Source: Bradyrhizobium australiense
GTDB taxonomy: Bacteria; Pseudomonadota; Alphaproteobacteria; Rhizobiales; Xanthobacteraceae
Assembly (NCBI RefSeq): GCF_013114825.1
Contig: NZ_JAAVLX010000011.1
Location: forward strand, 221,229-285,228
Length of the DNA stretch: 64,000 bases
Reading direction: 5' to 3'
This document shows, piece by piece, positions 24,388 to 33,574 of this stretch. The notes below the pieces were generated by a model. The model did not search any database. It was not told the origin of the DNA and saw only the letters and a list, made by a program, of their open reading frames with translations. Numbering within the stretch: position 1 is the first letter of the stretch; every line of letters starts with the position of its first letter. Position numbers and translations under genes: made by a program.

Positions 24388-25367
24388 ATGGGAACAAGAG
24401 GCGATTCACTCAATCAAGCCCATCCTTATTCCAACATCATATTCGGCGGTTCAATTAGTCTCTGGCTTCTCGGAGGCATCACTGCAATCGTGCGCGGCAC
24501 CGGCGACATGAAGACGCCGGCACGAATTGCCATTTTTCGAGCCGGTGCCGCGCTGCCACTATTTGGAATACTGATTTTTGGATGGGGGCCGGTCCCTGGA
24601 TTTGGGATAGCCGGCGCCGCAGCCGCAATGCTGATCTACTACACCCTTGGCGTCGTCGGGCTGTTCGTTCATTTGCAGTCCATCAAGAGTCCTATCCATC
24701 TCACCTGTTCCGCCTTCCGGTCACGGTAGCAGCTCTTCTCGGGTATTCTGAAAGTAGCGTTGCTCTCGTCGCTGCAGATACTGGTTTCCAATGTCGCGCC
24801 GATCGCAATAAAGGCCTATGTCGCCCACTTCGGTACTGAGGCGCTGGCTGGCTATGGCTTGGCTGCTGGCGTCGAGCTTCTTATTTCTTCCACGGCACTC
24901 GCCATCGGCGTAGGAACGACGACAATGATGGGGACCTGTGTTGGCGCTGGCCTCGAGGCGCGCGCACATCGTGTCACGCTTGTTTCTTGTTTGCTGGGAG
25001 CGGCTATCTTTGCTGCGATCGGACTCGGAGTTGCGCTTTCGGAAGATCGATCGCAGGTCTTTTTACACAAGTTGGACAAGTTGTCTTTGCGGAATCCAGC
25101 TATTTCTACGCGACGGGCCTGTTTTTCATGGCCGCGTTTGTGATTCTGTTTTCGGCCTATCACGGATGGGGATGGGCGATGCCTCCGCTGCTTGCCGTTG
25201 GGGTTGCGATCGTTTGGCCGGCGGACGGATGCTGCAGCAGCAAGCGGCTAGACTCGACTTTTTATACTATCTTGTTGCAGGTTCCACGGTTATTGGCCGC
25301 GTTGACGCTCGGCATCATCTTCGCCTTCCGGCCGCCAAATCGACGCGTTTTGATGCTTTCCGGTTGA
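24388..25367 (+). pseudogene. MATE-family efflux pump remnant
   Basis: Reads as the C-terminal two thirds of a MATE multidrug/toxin pump. Segment 24388-24729 gives IFGGSISLWLLGGITAIVRG, TGDMKTPARIAIFRAGAALP, then an in-frame TAG at 24727. The same frame resumes after it with ILKVALLSSLQILVSNVAPI, FGTEALAGYGLAAGVELLIS, ALAIGVGTTTMMGTCVGAGL. Frameshifts follow near 25050 (into GLFTQVGQVVFAESSYFYAT) and near 25215 (into MLQQQAARLDFLYYLVAGST), and again near 25290 (LTLGIIFAFR). The N-terminal four or five membrane spans are absent. It cannot make a pump. Confidence 0.75.
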
Positions 25368-25429
25368 AAAGCCGGCCCGCGTTGATTACGGAAGGGCTGC
25401 AATCCCGTGTTCCCTGGAGTTTGACTGTC

Positions 25430-26164
25430 GTGCCTCAACGAAGGACGGGTGAAGCTCACGAATTTTCGAACGGCAAACTGTCGGTGCTGCGCAAGCACCC
25501 GTTTTTTGCCGACCTCGAGCCCGCGGCGTTCGAGCAGCTCTGCCGCTATGCCAAACATTCCACGTTGAAGCGGGGCGCCACGCTGTTCTCCAAGGGGGAC
25601 CCCGGCAACAGCCTTTACGCAGTGATTTCGGGTACGGTGAAGATGAGTATTTCCTCGCCCGATGGTCGCAGCGCGATCCTGAACATCATCGAGCCTGGAG
25701 AAATCTTCGGCGAAATCGCACTGCTCGACGGCGGGGCTCGCTCGGCCGACGCCATCGCAAACTCCAATTGCGAGCTATTCGTCATTGATAGGCGCGAATT
25801 CATCCCCTTCGTGAAGGAGCAGCCAGGGCTGGCTATGAAGTTCATCGAGTTGCTCTGCGGGCGGTTGCGGTGGACCAGCGATCAGGTCGAGCAGATCATC
25901 CTGCAGAATTTGCCCGGGCGGCTGGCCAGCGCGTTGCTTCGCTTGTCCGAAAAACACAAACCTGCACAGCAGGGTCGAACCATCGCGATCACCCAGCAGG
26001 AGATCAGCGAGATGGTTGGCATGACCCGGGAGAGTATTAACAAGCAGTTGCGCGCCTGGGCGACCCGCGATTGGGTACGCCTCGAGCACGGTGCCATCGT
26101 CGTGCTGAATGCAGAGGCGCTTCGTGATCTGGCCGAAGCGGGATCCGGAAGCGAAGGCGAATAG
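25430..26164 (+). CDS. Crp/Fnr-family transcriptional regulator
   Basis: 244 residues from a GTG at 25430; a TTG at 25421 is the alternative, and the frame runs on upstream through the MATE remnant without belonging to it. Cyclic-nucleotide-type domain at residues 20-140: LKRGATLFSKGDPGNSLYAV, EPGEIFGEIALLDGGARSAD. C-terminal helix-turn-helix ITQQEISEMVGMTRESINKQ and LRAWATRDWVRLEHGAIVVL. No Fnr-type cysteine cluster at the N-terminus, so it does not sense oxygen through Fe-S. PRSADA-type cAMP residues are partly kept (ARSADA). It ends 15 bases from the convergent cyclase gene. Targets are not known. Confidence 0.82.
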   Translation: MPQRRTGEAHEFSNGKLSVLRKHPFFADLEPAAFEQLCRYAKHSTLKRGATLFSKGDPGNSLYAVISGTVKMSISSPDGRSAILNIIEPGEIFGEIALLDGGARSADAIANSNCELFVIDRREFIPFVKEQPGLAMKFIELLCGRLRWTSDQVEQIILQNLPGRLASALLRLSEKHKPAQQGRTIAITQQEISEMVGMTRESINKQLRAWATRDWVRLEHGAIVVLNAEALRDLAEAGSGSEGE

Positions 26165-26179
26165 GCCGTTCATTTTCCT

Positions 26180-26866
26180 TCACAGGTCGAACACCGCAAC
26201 GGCGCGGATCGGCGACGCCGTCCCGCCGCGCCACTTCATCGGCAGGCCGATGAAGGTGAACTGGCCGCGGCCAAGCAGCGCTTCGAGATTGCACAGGCTC
26301 TCGATATGGGTGATGTCGAGCTCGAGGCAGGCCTTGTGCACGAGGGCATTCACTTTGCCCTCCGGTCCCGGCCGCATCGAATCGATGCCGAAATGCACGA
26401 CGCTCTGCTCAGCCAGCCATTCGGTAGCGGCGACGTTCACGCCGGAATTGTCGGTCGAATATTCCTTGCGGGGAAATGTCCGTTCGTGGTGACCGGTACA
26501 GAGCAGGACGGTGCCGCCCTTCGGCACCGGCACGCCGGCCTTCACCACCGCCGCCTCCAGGTCGGCGGGCGTAATCTCGGCGCGCGGTGCGATGTGGCGC
26601 AGGTCGATGCAGATGCCCGGTACGATGCATTTTTCCAGCGGATATTCATCGATTGATATACCGCTCTTGCCGAAATGTCGCGGCGCGTCGATGTGGGTGC
26701 CGGCGTGGTCCACCATGGAGATGAACATCGACGCCAGCCCGTGCACATTGCCCGACTCCGCAAAGGATTCTTCGTGGGTCTTCCAGACACCATGCATGAC
26801 GGGAGGATGGCCCGGATAGCTCGGCGTGCGGTGATAGAGCTCTCGGCTAAGGTCGACGATCTTCAC
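26180..26866 (-). CDS. Cyclase/kynurenine-formamidase-like metal hydrolase
   Basis: 228 residues. The metal site of the cyclase family is complete: MVDHAGTHIDAPRHF (HxGTHxDxPxH), with PGHPPVMHGVW near the start and FHHE-like CTGHHERTFPRKEYSTDNSG later. These enzymes hydrolyse N-formylkynurenine, cyclic amides or other acyl-type bonds with Zn or Mn. It is the last gene of a five-gene minus-strand unit with a TRAP transporter, 30 bases after the large permease, which suggests that it acts on what the transporter imports. Kynurenine formamidase itself is less likely without other kyn genes. Confidence 0.82.
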   Translation of the reverse strand: MKIVDLSRELYHRTPSYPGHPPVMHGVWKTHEESFAESGNVHGLASMFISMVDHAGTHIDAPRHFGKSGISIDEYPLEKCIVPGICIDLRHIAPRAEITPADLEAAVVKAGVPVPKGGTVLLCTGHHERTFPRKEYSTDNSGVNVAATEWLAEQSVVHFGIDSMRPGPEGKVNALVHKACLELDITHIESLCNLEALLGRGQFTFIGLPMKWRGGTASPIRAVAVFDL

Positions 26867-26896
26867 GCGGAATCTCCGTGACTCGAACTGCGTCTG

Positions 26897-28186
26897 TTAG
26901 AACCCGAACATCCTCGGCAGCGCCAGCGACAGCCAGGGCACATAGGTCACGATCATCAGCACCGTAAACATCACGTAGTAGAACGGCCAGATGCCGCGCA
27001 TCACTTCATCGACCGAAACCTTGCCGATGGCGCAGCCGACGAACAGCGTCGTTCCTACCGGCGGCGTAAGCAGTCCGATGCCGAGGTTGAGCAGCATGAC
27101 GATGCCGAAATGCACGGGATCGATGCCGAAGCTTTTCACCACCGGCAGCAGGATCGGGGTGCAGATCAGCAGCAGGGGCGCGAGATCGAGCGCCGTTCCC
27201 AGCACCAGCAGCATGATGTTCAACCACATCAGCAGCACGTATTTGTTGCTGGATATGGCGACGAAGAATTCGGTCATTTTCGCGGGCATCTGCATCAGGG
27301 CGGCGACGTAGCCGAAGCATGACGCTGTCGCCACCAGCGTCAGCACCATGGCGACGGTTTGCAGCGTCTTATAGACCAGCAACGGCAGCTCGGACCATTT
27401 GTAGTCGCGATAGATGAACATGGTGACGAAGAACGCCCAGACGCAAGCGACTGCGCCTGCCTCGATCGGCGTGAAGACGCCAGTCAGGATGCCGCCCAGC
27501 ACGATGGCCAACGTTACGATCCCCCACGTCGCGTCGCCGAGCATCCTGACAGCCTGGCGGATCGGCACCGGCTCACCCTTCGGGTGTTTGTCGCGATAGG
27601 CGAAGAACAGGCAGAGCACCATCAGCGAGAAGCCGAGCAGTAGGCCAGGGAGCACGCCGGCCAGGAATAGGCTGGTGATCGACACCACGCCGCCGGTCGC
27701 CAGCGAATAAATCACGGAATTATGGCTCGGCGGGACGATAATGGCTTGCAGCGAGGCGCTGATGGTCACGTTGGTTGCGAAGACCCGCGGATAGCCTTTG
27801 TCGGCCATCTGCGGAATCATCACCGAGCCGATCGCGGACGTATCGGCGACCGACGATCCGGAGATGCCGCTCATGATCGTGGTCGCAAGGATATTTACCT
27901 GCGAGAGGCCGCCACGGATGCGCGTAAATCCAACGACCACGGCTGCAAAATCGACCAGCCGCTTGGCCATGCCGCCCTCGGCCATGATGGCGCCCGCCAG
28001 CACGAAGAAGGGGATGGTCAGCATCGAGACTTTTCCGACGCCGCTGGCAAATTGCTGCATGACCGCGCCGACCGGCAAATCGATCCAGAGCGCGCCGACG
28101 AGCGAAGACAGTGCCAGCGCGTAGGCGATCGGCATGCCGATCGCGAAGAACAAGCACATGCTGAGAAGCAGAACCGCGATATCCAT
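26897..28186 (-). CDS. dctM: TRAP transporter large permease (DctM)
   Basis: 429 residues, about 12 membrane spans, the standard DctM size. Family landmarks include AIGMPIAYALALSSLVGALW near the start, ILATTIMSGISGSSVADTSA, IGSVMIPQM and VGTTLFVGCAIGKVSVDEVM near the end. It moves a carboxylate or similar solute inwards using the sodium gradient, together with DctQ and the receptor DctP encoded upstream. The stop of DctQ is six bases before this start, so the genes are co-translated. Confidence 0.93.
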   Translation of the reverse strand: MDIAVLLLSMCLFFAIGMPIAYALALSSLVGALWIDLPVGAVMQQFASGVGKVSMLTIPFFVLAGAIMAEGGMAKRLVDFAAVVVGFTRIRGGLSQVNILATTIMSGISGSSVADTSAIGSVMIPQMADKGYPRVFATNVTISASLQAIIVPPSHNSVIYSLATGGVVSITSLFLAGVLPGLLLGFSLMVLCLFFAYRDKHPKGEPVPIRQAVRMLGDATWGIVTLAIVLGGILTGVFTPIEAGAVACVWAFFVTMFIYRDYKWSELPLLVYKTLQTVAMVLTLVATASCFGYVAALMQMPAKMTEFFVAISSNKYVLLMWLNIMLLVLGTALDLAPLLLICTPILLPVVKSFGIDPVHFGIVMLLNLGIGLLTPPVGTTLFVGCAIGKVSVDEVMRGIWPFYYVMFTVLMIVTYVPWLSLALPRMFGF

Positions 28187-28191
28187 GGCAA

Positions 28192-28713
28192 TTACTCGAC
28201 CGGTACGTGGGCGTCAGCGCCGTCGCGCGGCGGCGGGCCAATTGTCAGGCGTTCGATGACGAACAGGAGCATCATGGCGCCGCTGACCACGATCGGAAGA
28301 TAGGTGATCCCGACCGAGAGCCATGGAAACTCATCCACCGAATTGTCCCAGGTGGTCTGAACGAGCCGGAGTCCCCAAACGACCATGAAAATTGCAATCA
28401 CGCCCATCAATATTTCGCTGAGGAGCAGTGAGGCGCGGCGCAGCAGTGGCGGGAGCAAGTCGGTACCCACGGTCATATTCATGTGAATGCGCTGGCGATA
28501 GCAGTTGGCCGAACCGATGAAGGTGATGCCGACGGTGAGCAGCACAGCCATCGGCTCTGGCCATGACGAGGCGCTGTTGAGGATATACCGGGTATAGACA
28601 GCCCATGGGATAACCGCCGAGACCAGCACAAGCGCCACACACCCGATCACGGCGCCGGTCCAGTAAACCGTATCGTTCACACGCCGGAAAAGTCCGGCCG
28701 CAGAATTGGACAT
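28192..28713 (-). CDS. dctQ: TRAP transporter small permease (DctQ)
   Basis: 173 residues with four hydrophobic spans (VYWTGAVIGCVALVLVSAVI and three more). The pattern PEPMAVLLTVGITFIGSANC and RQRIHMNMTVGTDLL is typical of DctQ, which pairs with the large permease in the membrane. It lies six bases before dctM, and 93 bases after the receptor gene. The C-terminus ends in a short polar tail. Confidence 0.9.
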   Translation of the reverse strand: MSNSAAGLFRRVNDTVYWTGAVIGCVALVLVSAVIPWAVYTRYILNSASSWPEPMAVLLTVGITFIGSANCYRQRIHMNMTVGTDLLPPLLRRASLLLSEILMGVIAIFMVVWGLRLVQTTWDNSVDEFPWLSVGITYLPIVVSGAMMLLFVIERLTIGPPPRDGADAHVPVE

Positions 28714-28805
28714 TTTGACCTCAGAGAATTACGGCGCTTCAAGTCGCAGTTCGGAAAAGTGGCCGGAACGGACGTCGCCCGGCCACCTCTGCTCGCGAGC
28801 CGTAC

Positions 28806-29807
28806 CTATTGGACGGCTTCGATACGCTTGACCATCGCGGCGTACTTCGCGCCGTATTTGTCCCAGACCGGCTTGACCGCATCCTGGAACGGTTTCTTGT
28901 CGATATCGGTGATGATCTCGGTGCCGGCCGCTTTCATTTTTTCAATCGCGGCGTTCTCCGCTTCATACCAGAGCACGCGTTGCTCTTGCTGGGCTTCCTT
29001 CGCAAGTTTCTTGATCAGCGCCTGATCTTCCGGCGAAAGCTTCTGCCAGGAGATGCGCGAGAACACCAAAAGTTCTGGGATGATCAGGTGCTCGGTCATC
29101 GTGAAATACTTGGCCACCTGATAATGATTCTGCGCTATGAACGATGGCGGATTGTTCTCCGCGCCGTCTACCACGCCTGTCTGCATCGAGCTGAAAACCT
29201 GATCGAAGCCCAGCGCAACACCGTTGCCGCCCAGCGCATTCATGGTGTCGACGAAGAGCGGATTGCCCATCATGCGGACCTTGAGGCCCTTGAGATCGGC
29301 AATGGTCCGCACCGGCCGCTTGTTGTTGTAGACGTTGCGCGAGCCGGCGTTCATCCAGCACAGCGCGATCAGGCCGGTCTTTTCGTTCGTGGAAATCTTC
29401 GCCAGCAATTCGTCGCCGATCTCGCCATCGATGACTTTTTCCATATGTTTGGAGTTGCGGAAGACAAACGGCATGTTGAAGACGTTGACGTCGTCCACGA
29501 CAGGGCCGACAGCGCCGACCGAAATACGGGCGATCTGCAGGGCGCCGAGCTGGGCCTGCTCGATCATTTCCTTTTCGCCGCCAAGCTGCATCGACGGGAA
29601 CATCTGGATCGTCAGCCGGCCATTGGTCGCGGCCTCCAGCTTCTTGCCCATCCGGACCACGGCTTCGACCGTCGGATACCCCAGCGGATGAACGTCCGAT
29701 GCTTTCAGCACCATTTTGGTTTGCGCAAATGCCGATGACAGCGGTGTCGCGGTTGCCATTGTGGCCCCGAGCCCTGCGCTAAACTTGATGAAGTCGCGGC
29801 GTTTCAT
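28806..29807 (-). CDS. dctP: TRAP transporter periplasmic receptor (DctP)
   Basis: 333 residues with a Tat-like leader (MKRRDFIKFSAGLGATMATA). The mature part has the DctP landmarks KASDVHPLGYPTVEAVVRMG, GRLTIQMFPSMQLGGEKEMI, and RTIADLKGLKVRMMGNPLFV. The arginine in the last of these is the residue that normally holds the ligand carboxylate. The ligand is unknown. It lies 45 bases after the GntR regulator gene and is read with it. Confidence 0.92.
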   Translation of the reverse strand: MKRRDFIKFSAGLGATMATATPLSSAFAQTKMVLKASDVHPLGYPTVEAVVRMGKKLEAATNGRLTIQMFPSMQLGGEKEMIEQAQLGALQIARISVGAVGPVVDDVNVFNMPFVFRNSKHMEKVIDGEIGDELLAKISTNEKTGLIALCWMNAGSRNVYNNKRPVRTIADLKGLKVRMMGNPLFVDTMNALGGNGVALGFDQVFSSMQTGVVDGAENNPPSFIAQNHYQVAKYFTMTEHLIIPELLVFSRISWQKLSPEDQALIKKLAKEAQQEQRVLWYEAENAAIEKMKAAGTEIITDIDKKPFQDAVKPVWDKYGAKYAAMVKRIEAVQ

Positions 29808-29852
29808 GTTGTTCCTCCTGATGTTTGTTATCGTTTGTGGACTTTCCAGACT

Positions 29853-30596
29853 CTAGTCTCGTTCGTCGAAGTACTCCGGATTGATGTGTTGAGTAGCCGA
29901 GATGTTCTCGAGAAGGCTTTCGAGGTGAATTTCCATCGCCCGTCTTGCGCCCTCCGCATCATGCGCCTCGATGGCGGTCAGGACGGCCTCGTGTTCGACG
30001 ATGACCTTTGCGATCCGACCGCGTTGGGGCAGGGTTAGCCGGCGATAGCGATCGACGTGAACCTTCACCTGCTGGATATATTTCCAGATACCAGGATAGC
30101 CGGCGACATCGGCGACTGCAGCATGAAACATTTCATCGGCCTGGTGGAACGTCTCGCTGTCTCCTGCGGCGCTCGCCTCGCGCTGTCGCTCCAGGATCGA
30201 CCACAACGCCAGTATCTGACTCGATGTAGCACGTTCCGCCGCTAGCCGGGCGGTGGTTTCCTCCAGCGCCTTGCGGATGATGATGGCTTCTGGGAGTGCT
30301 GCGATCGGAATGCGCGAGACGAAGATGCCGGACTGGGGGTAGATCTCCAGCAGGCCTTCATCCGCTAGCCTGAGGATGGCCTCGCGAACGGGGGTTCGGC
30401 TGACGCCATAGGAGAGCGCGATTTGCGCTTCCGAGATGGCTTCGCCGGGGCGGCGCTGCAGCGAGACCAGTTCGGCCCGAAGATCGGAATAGATCCTGGA
30501 CGCCGCCGTCGCCGCGCGCGGTCTGCCGCTGCGGCGCGTGCCGGCGGCAGTGCGGCGAACCGTTGGATCCGTCTTTTTCGATGCGCGAGTGGGCAT
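29853..30596 (-). CDS. GntR-family regulator (FadR/VanR group)
   Basis: 247 residues. After a 35-residue disordered basic leader, the winged helix reads ISEAQIALSYGVSRTPVREA, ILRLADEGLLEIYPQSGIFV (the TPVREA motif of GntR proteins). The C-terminal FCD-type all-helical sensing domain has the histidine/aspartate metal or ligand pattern (HQADEMFHAAVADVAGYPGI, IVEHEAVLTAIEAHDAEGAR). It is the first gene of the minus-strand unit, and a palindromic operator overlaps its own -10 region at 30608-30633. It therefore probably represses itself and the transporter-cyclase genes until the imported substrate is present. Confidence 0.88.
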   Translation of the reverse strand: MPTRASKKTDPTVRRTAAGTRRSGRPRAATAASRIYSDLRAELVSLQRRPGEAISEAQIALSYGVSRTPVREAILRLADEGLLEIYPQSGIFVSRIPIAALPEAIIIRKALEETTARLAAERATSSQILALWSILERQREASAAGDSETFHQADEMFHAAVADVAGYPGIWKYIQQVKVHVDRYRRLTLPQRGRIAKVIVEHEAVLTAIEAHDAEGARRAMEIHLESLLENISATQHINPEYFDERD

Positions 30597-30607
30597 GGCT
30601 GCTATCT

Positions 30608-30633
30608 CGATTGATATATTAGTATATGAATCG
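30608..30633. promoter_or_regulatory. Palindromic operator of the GntR-TRAP unit
   Basis: Left arm CGATTGATATA (30608-30618) and right arm TATATGAATCG (30623-30633) around a TTAG centre. Ten of eleven positions pair; only the G at 30613 versus G at 30628 fails. It starts 12 bases before the regulator's ATG and covers the -10 box. Confidence 0.65.
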
Positions 30634-30643
30634 GTTTTGACAA
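30616..30643 (-). promoter_or_regulatory. Promoter of the GntR-TRAP-cyclase unit
   Basis: On the minus strand TTGTCA (30643-30638), a 16-base spacer and TAATAT (30621-30616). The operator above overlaps the spacer and -10, as for simple repression. Confidence 0.5.
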
Positions 30644-30725
30644 ATCAAAAATGGTGCCGCGCACAGATTTGATGCCGCGTACGGCTGCACAGGCTCATCT
30701 AAAGGTTGGATCAGTGAGTGGGCAC

Positions 30726-31433
30726 CTATTTGGGGCCGCTGACGAAGCCGGCGCGTTTCCGCTGCTCGCGTTGTCCGGTGCCGATCACCAAATCGATCAA
30801 GTCCCGGGCTTGTTGCGGATGGGCGGCGGCAGTCGTGATGCCCGCGGTGTACATGGTTGCAAGCTTGCAGCCCGCTGGCAGCGAGCCGGACAACGTTACG
30901 CCTTTGGTGCTGATGATCTCGGTCGATTGCGTGCAGCCGATCGGGCGCCGCGCGTCAGATACGGCCAGTTCGCGCATCGCCGTCGCGCCATTCGGGAAAA
31001 TCCTGAGTCGGGCAGCGACCTTATCGGCGATGCCGAGCTGCTGAAGGATATTTGCAACGTGAATTCCGGCCGTCGAGGCAGTGGTATCCGGCACGAATAT
31101 CGCATCCGAGACGAGGAAAACGTCGCGCAAGCTGGCGGCATCCTTGGCTGCAGCCTGGGGATCGCCGGCGCGAACGGCGAGGGCGGTTTCGACCAGGCCG
31201 ACATCGACTATCGAAGCGGCAATAACCAGCTTTTCCTGCGCCAGATTGGCGAGGAGTGCCGCGGTCAAGATGACGACGTCAGCCAGTGTGCCTTTGCGCA
31301 ATTTGTCGGCCATGACGCCAACGGCGCCGAACTCAGCTGCGATATCGAATCCGGTACGGGTCTTGAAGGCCGGTGTCAGGCTTTCGACCAGACCCTGTGC
31401 CGCACCGCCGCTCAGGATATTCAGGCTGCTCAT
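30726..31433 (-). CDS. ModA-like solute-binding-fold protein without signal peptide
   Basis: 235 residues. The fold is that of molybdate/tungstate-type binding proteins: LNILSGGAAQGLVESLTPAF at the start, then DIAAEFGAVGVMADKLRKGT, ADVVILTAALLANLAQEKLV and RRPIGCTQSTEIISTKGVTL. True ModA has a signal peptide, whereas this protein starts directly with the first strand (MSSLNILSGG), so it stays in the cytoplasm. Its start overlaps the stop of the large molybdenum hydroxylase subunit (TGATG), so it is made with that enzyme. It could deliver or sense molybdate or another small anion for the enzyme, but that is inference. Confidence 0.75.
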   Translation of the reverse strand: MSSLNILSGGAAQGLVESLTPAFKTRTGFDIAAEFGAVGVMADKLRKGTLADVVILTAALLANLAQEKLVIAASIVDVGLVETALAVRAGDPQAAAKDAASLRDVFLVSDAIFVPDTTASTAGIHVANILQQLGIADKVAARLRIFPNGATAMRELAVSDARRPIGCTQSTEIISTKGVTLSGSLPAGCKLATMYTAGITTAAAHPQQARDLIDLVIGTGQREQRKRAGFVSGPK

Positions 31434-33574
31434 CAGCTCAATTCCATGGCGGTGATGATCCGGTCACGCGTGATCGGCAAATCGCGAACCCGCACGCCGA
31501 GCGCATCGAACACGGCATTGGCAATAGCCGCTGTAACCGGGCCGTGGGCAGCTTCGCCGGCGCCGACTGGATCCATGTCCGGCCGCTGGATGACTTCCAC
31601 CTCGACGTCGGGCACTTCGCTGAAGCGCAGGATCGGATATTCCGTCCAGCTCGTGCTGGTGATGCGTTCTCGGTCAAAGCGCACGCGCTCCTTCAACACC
31701 CAGCTTGCAGCCTGAATGGCGCCGCCCTCGATCTGGTTGATGACGCCATCGGGATTGATCGCTTCACCGACATCGACCGCCAGCGTCAGCTTTCTGACGC
31801 TGATCTCCTCGGCGCTCTCGATCTCGGCGATCGCAGCGCAATAGGCGCCGGTGTTCTTGTAGCGGCCAAAGCCTATGCCGTGCCCAATGCCGGGCTGCTT
31901 CTCAGGTTTCCACCTCGCGCGCGTGGCCGCGGCACGGATGACGTCCTGGGCCCGCTGGTCCCGCAAGTGGCGCAGCCGGAACGCGACCGGATCCTCGCCG
32001 CGCTCAGCTGCGATTTCATCGAGCATGGATTCAATCGCAAACACATTGCCCTGTCCACCAAGCGTCCGCAGCGCGGAGGTGCGGATCGGCATGGTGGTCA
32101 GGCGGTGGCTTTCGATGCGCCACGATGGAAAATCATAGAGCGGGATCGAATTGCGATCGCCACCCCCGCCGTTGGCCTGCGGCGGATTGGTCGAGACCAT
32201 GCGCGGAAACGGGTTCTCCAGTTCGAATGCTGCCAGCAAGGCGGGCTGAGCCGCGCGCCCCGGCCGCGCCGCATGCCCGTTGCTCCAGATCGAATGTCGC
32301 CAGCCGATGATTTCGCCCTGCGCATCAAGATCGGCCTCGATCCCGATCGCCATCGCTGCGCCAAACGGCGCATCCGACATTTCGCCCTGCCGTGACCATT
32401 GCACCCGCACCGGCCGGCCGCCGGCGTATTTGGCGAGCAGCACAGCATCGAGCGCAACGTCATCGGCGGCGTTATGGCCGTAGCAGCCGGCGCCTTCCAG
32501 ATGCTCAACGGTGATGTTCTCGACCGGCAGCTTGAGAACCAGCGCCAGATCGGTGCGCAGGAGATAGACGCCTTGGCTGTGCGTCCAGACATGAACGCGC
32601 TCGCCGGCCCACTGCGCCATGGCACAGGATGGCGCGATCGATGCATGCGCAATATAGGGGCGGGTATATTGCCGCCGGATGGTCCGCGCCACCGCGGCGC
32701 CGGGTGCTGTGGCAGTTTTCCTACCGATAACGGTGGATTCGCACGGTTGCGCTTTGAGGAAGCTTGCCAGGTCGTCTTCGTCTGGCAGCGGCTCGCCATC
32801 GGACCAGGTCGCGCCCTTGCGCAATGCATTGAGGGCTGTCTCCGCACCATGCTCGGTTTCGGCGACGACGCCTGCAAAGCTGCCGTCGCGCACGATGGCA
32901 ACGAGACCGGCCACCGCTTGGGCGCTATCCTCCTTCAACTCCCTGAGTTTCGCGCGCGCATGCTCCGGACGCAGCACGCGCCCGTGCAGCATTCCCGCCA
33001 GCGCGCGGTCATGGATGAATCGCGGCCGACCAAAAAGCTTATCCGGAATGTCGATCCGTTGGACCGAATGGCCAGCCAGCGTCCGGCTCGTTGCGATCTT
33101 GGGCTTAATGCCGGGCGTAGCGTCGCGATCGAGCGAGACCTCATCGGCAAGCTCCCAATAGCTGGTCCTAACATTGCCGGGGCCCGAAATCGTACCGTCC
33201 TCGATACCGAGAGCGTCGATACCGACGCCCAATCGTTCGGCTGCCTGCTGAAGGAATATCTGACGAACCTCGGCGCAGGCATGACGCAGGGCACGGCCCG
33301 ATTGCTGGATCGAAAGGCTCCCCGATGTGACGCCCTCGTTGGGGCTGACGGCGGTCGACGCCCGGATCATCTGCACGCGAGAGAGATCGATATCGAGTTC
33401 GTCGGCGGCGATCTGCGCCAGCGCCGTCACGATGCCCTGTCCGATCTCCACCTTGCCCGGCGAGACCATCACCTGTCCGCTTCTCGAGAACTTCAGCCAC
33501 GTCGACAGTTTCGGATTCGCGGCAAGGCTTACCGGCAATGCGGGCGGGGAAGGAGCGGGCGCCTGCTGGCTCAT
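31433..33574 (-). CDS. Molybdenum hydroxylase large subunit, IorB/nicotinate-dehydrogenase-like
   Basis: 713 residues from the ATG at 33574, which overlaps the stop of the Fe-S subunit (ATGA). The longer frame upstream is read-through of that subunit in another frame. Landmarks: LSTWLKFSRSGQVMVSPGKV, EIGQGIVTALAQIAADELD, SLSIQQSGRALRHACAEVRQ, the substrate loop SALRTLGGQGNVFAIESMLD, and the catalytic glutamate in DPVGAGEAAHGPV. This resembles the large subunit of isoquinoline 1-oxidoreductase and nicotinate dehydrogenase, which hydroxylate N-heteroaromatics. IorB homologues often have a Tat signal; none is seen here. There is no FAD subunit, so electrons must leave by another acceptor. Confidence 0.85.
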   Translation of the reverse strand: MSQQAPAPSPPALPVSLAANPKLSTWLKFSRSGQVMVSPGKVEIGQGIVTALAQIAADELDIDLSRVQMIRASTAVSPNEGVTSGSLSIQQSGRALRHACAEVRQIFLQQAAERLGVGIDALGIEDGTISGPGNVRTSYWELADEVSLDRDATPGIKPKIATSRTLAGHSVQRIDIPDKLFGRPRFIHDRALAGMLHGRVLRPEHARAKLRELKEDSAQAVAGLVAIVRDGSFAGVVAETEHGAETALNALRKGATWSDGEPLPDEDDLASFLKAQPCESTVIGRKTATAPGAAVARTIRRQYTRPYIAHASIAPSCAMAQWAGERVHVWTHSQGVYLLRTDLALVLKLPVENITVEHLEGAGCYGHNAADDVALDAVLLAKYAGGRPVRVQWSRQGEMSDAPFGAAMAIGIEADLDAQGEIIGWRHSIWSNGHAARPGRAAQPALLAAFELENPFPRMVSTNPPQANGGGGDRNSIPLYDFPSWRIESHRLTTMPIRTSALRTLGGQGNVFAIESMLDEIAAERGEDPVAFRLRHLRDQRAQDVIRAAATRARWKPEKQPGIGHGIGFGRYKNTGAYCAAIAEIESAEEISVRKLTLAVDVGEAINPDGVINQIEGGAIQAASWVLKERVRFDRERITSTSWTEYPILRFSEVPDVEVEVIQRPDMDPVGAGEAAHGPVTAAIANAVFDALGVRVRDLPITRDRIITAMELS

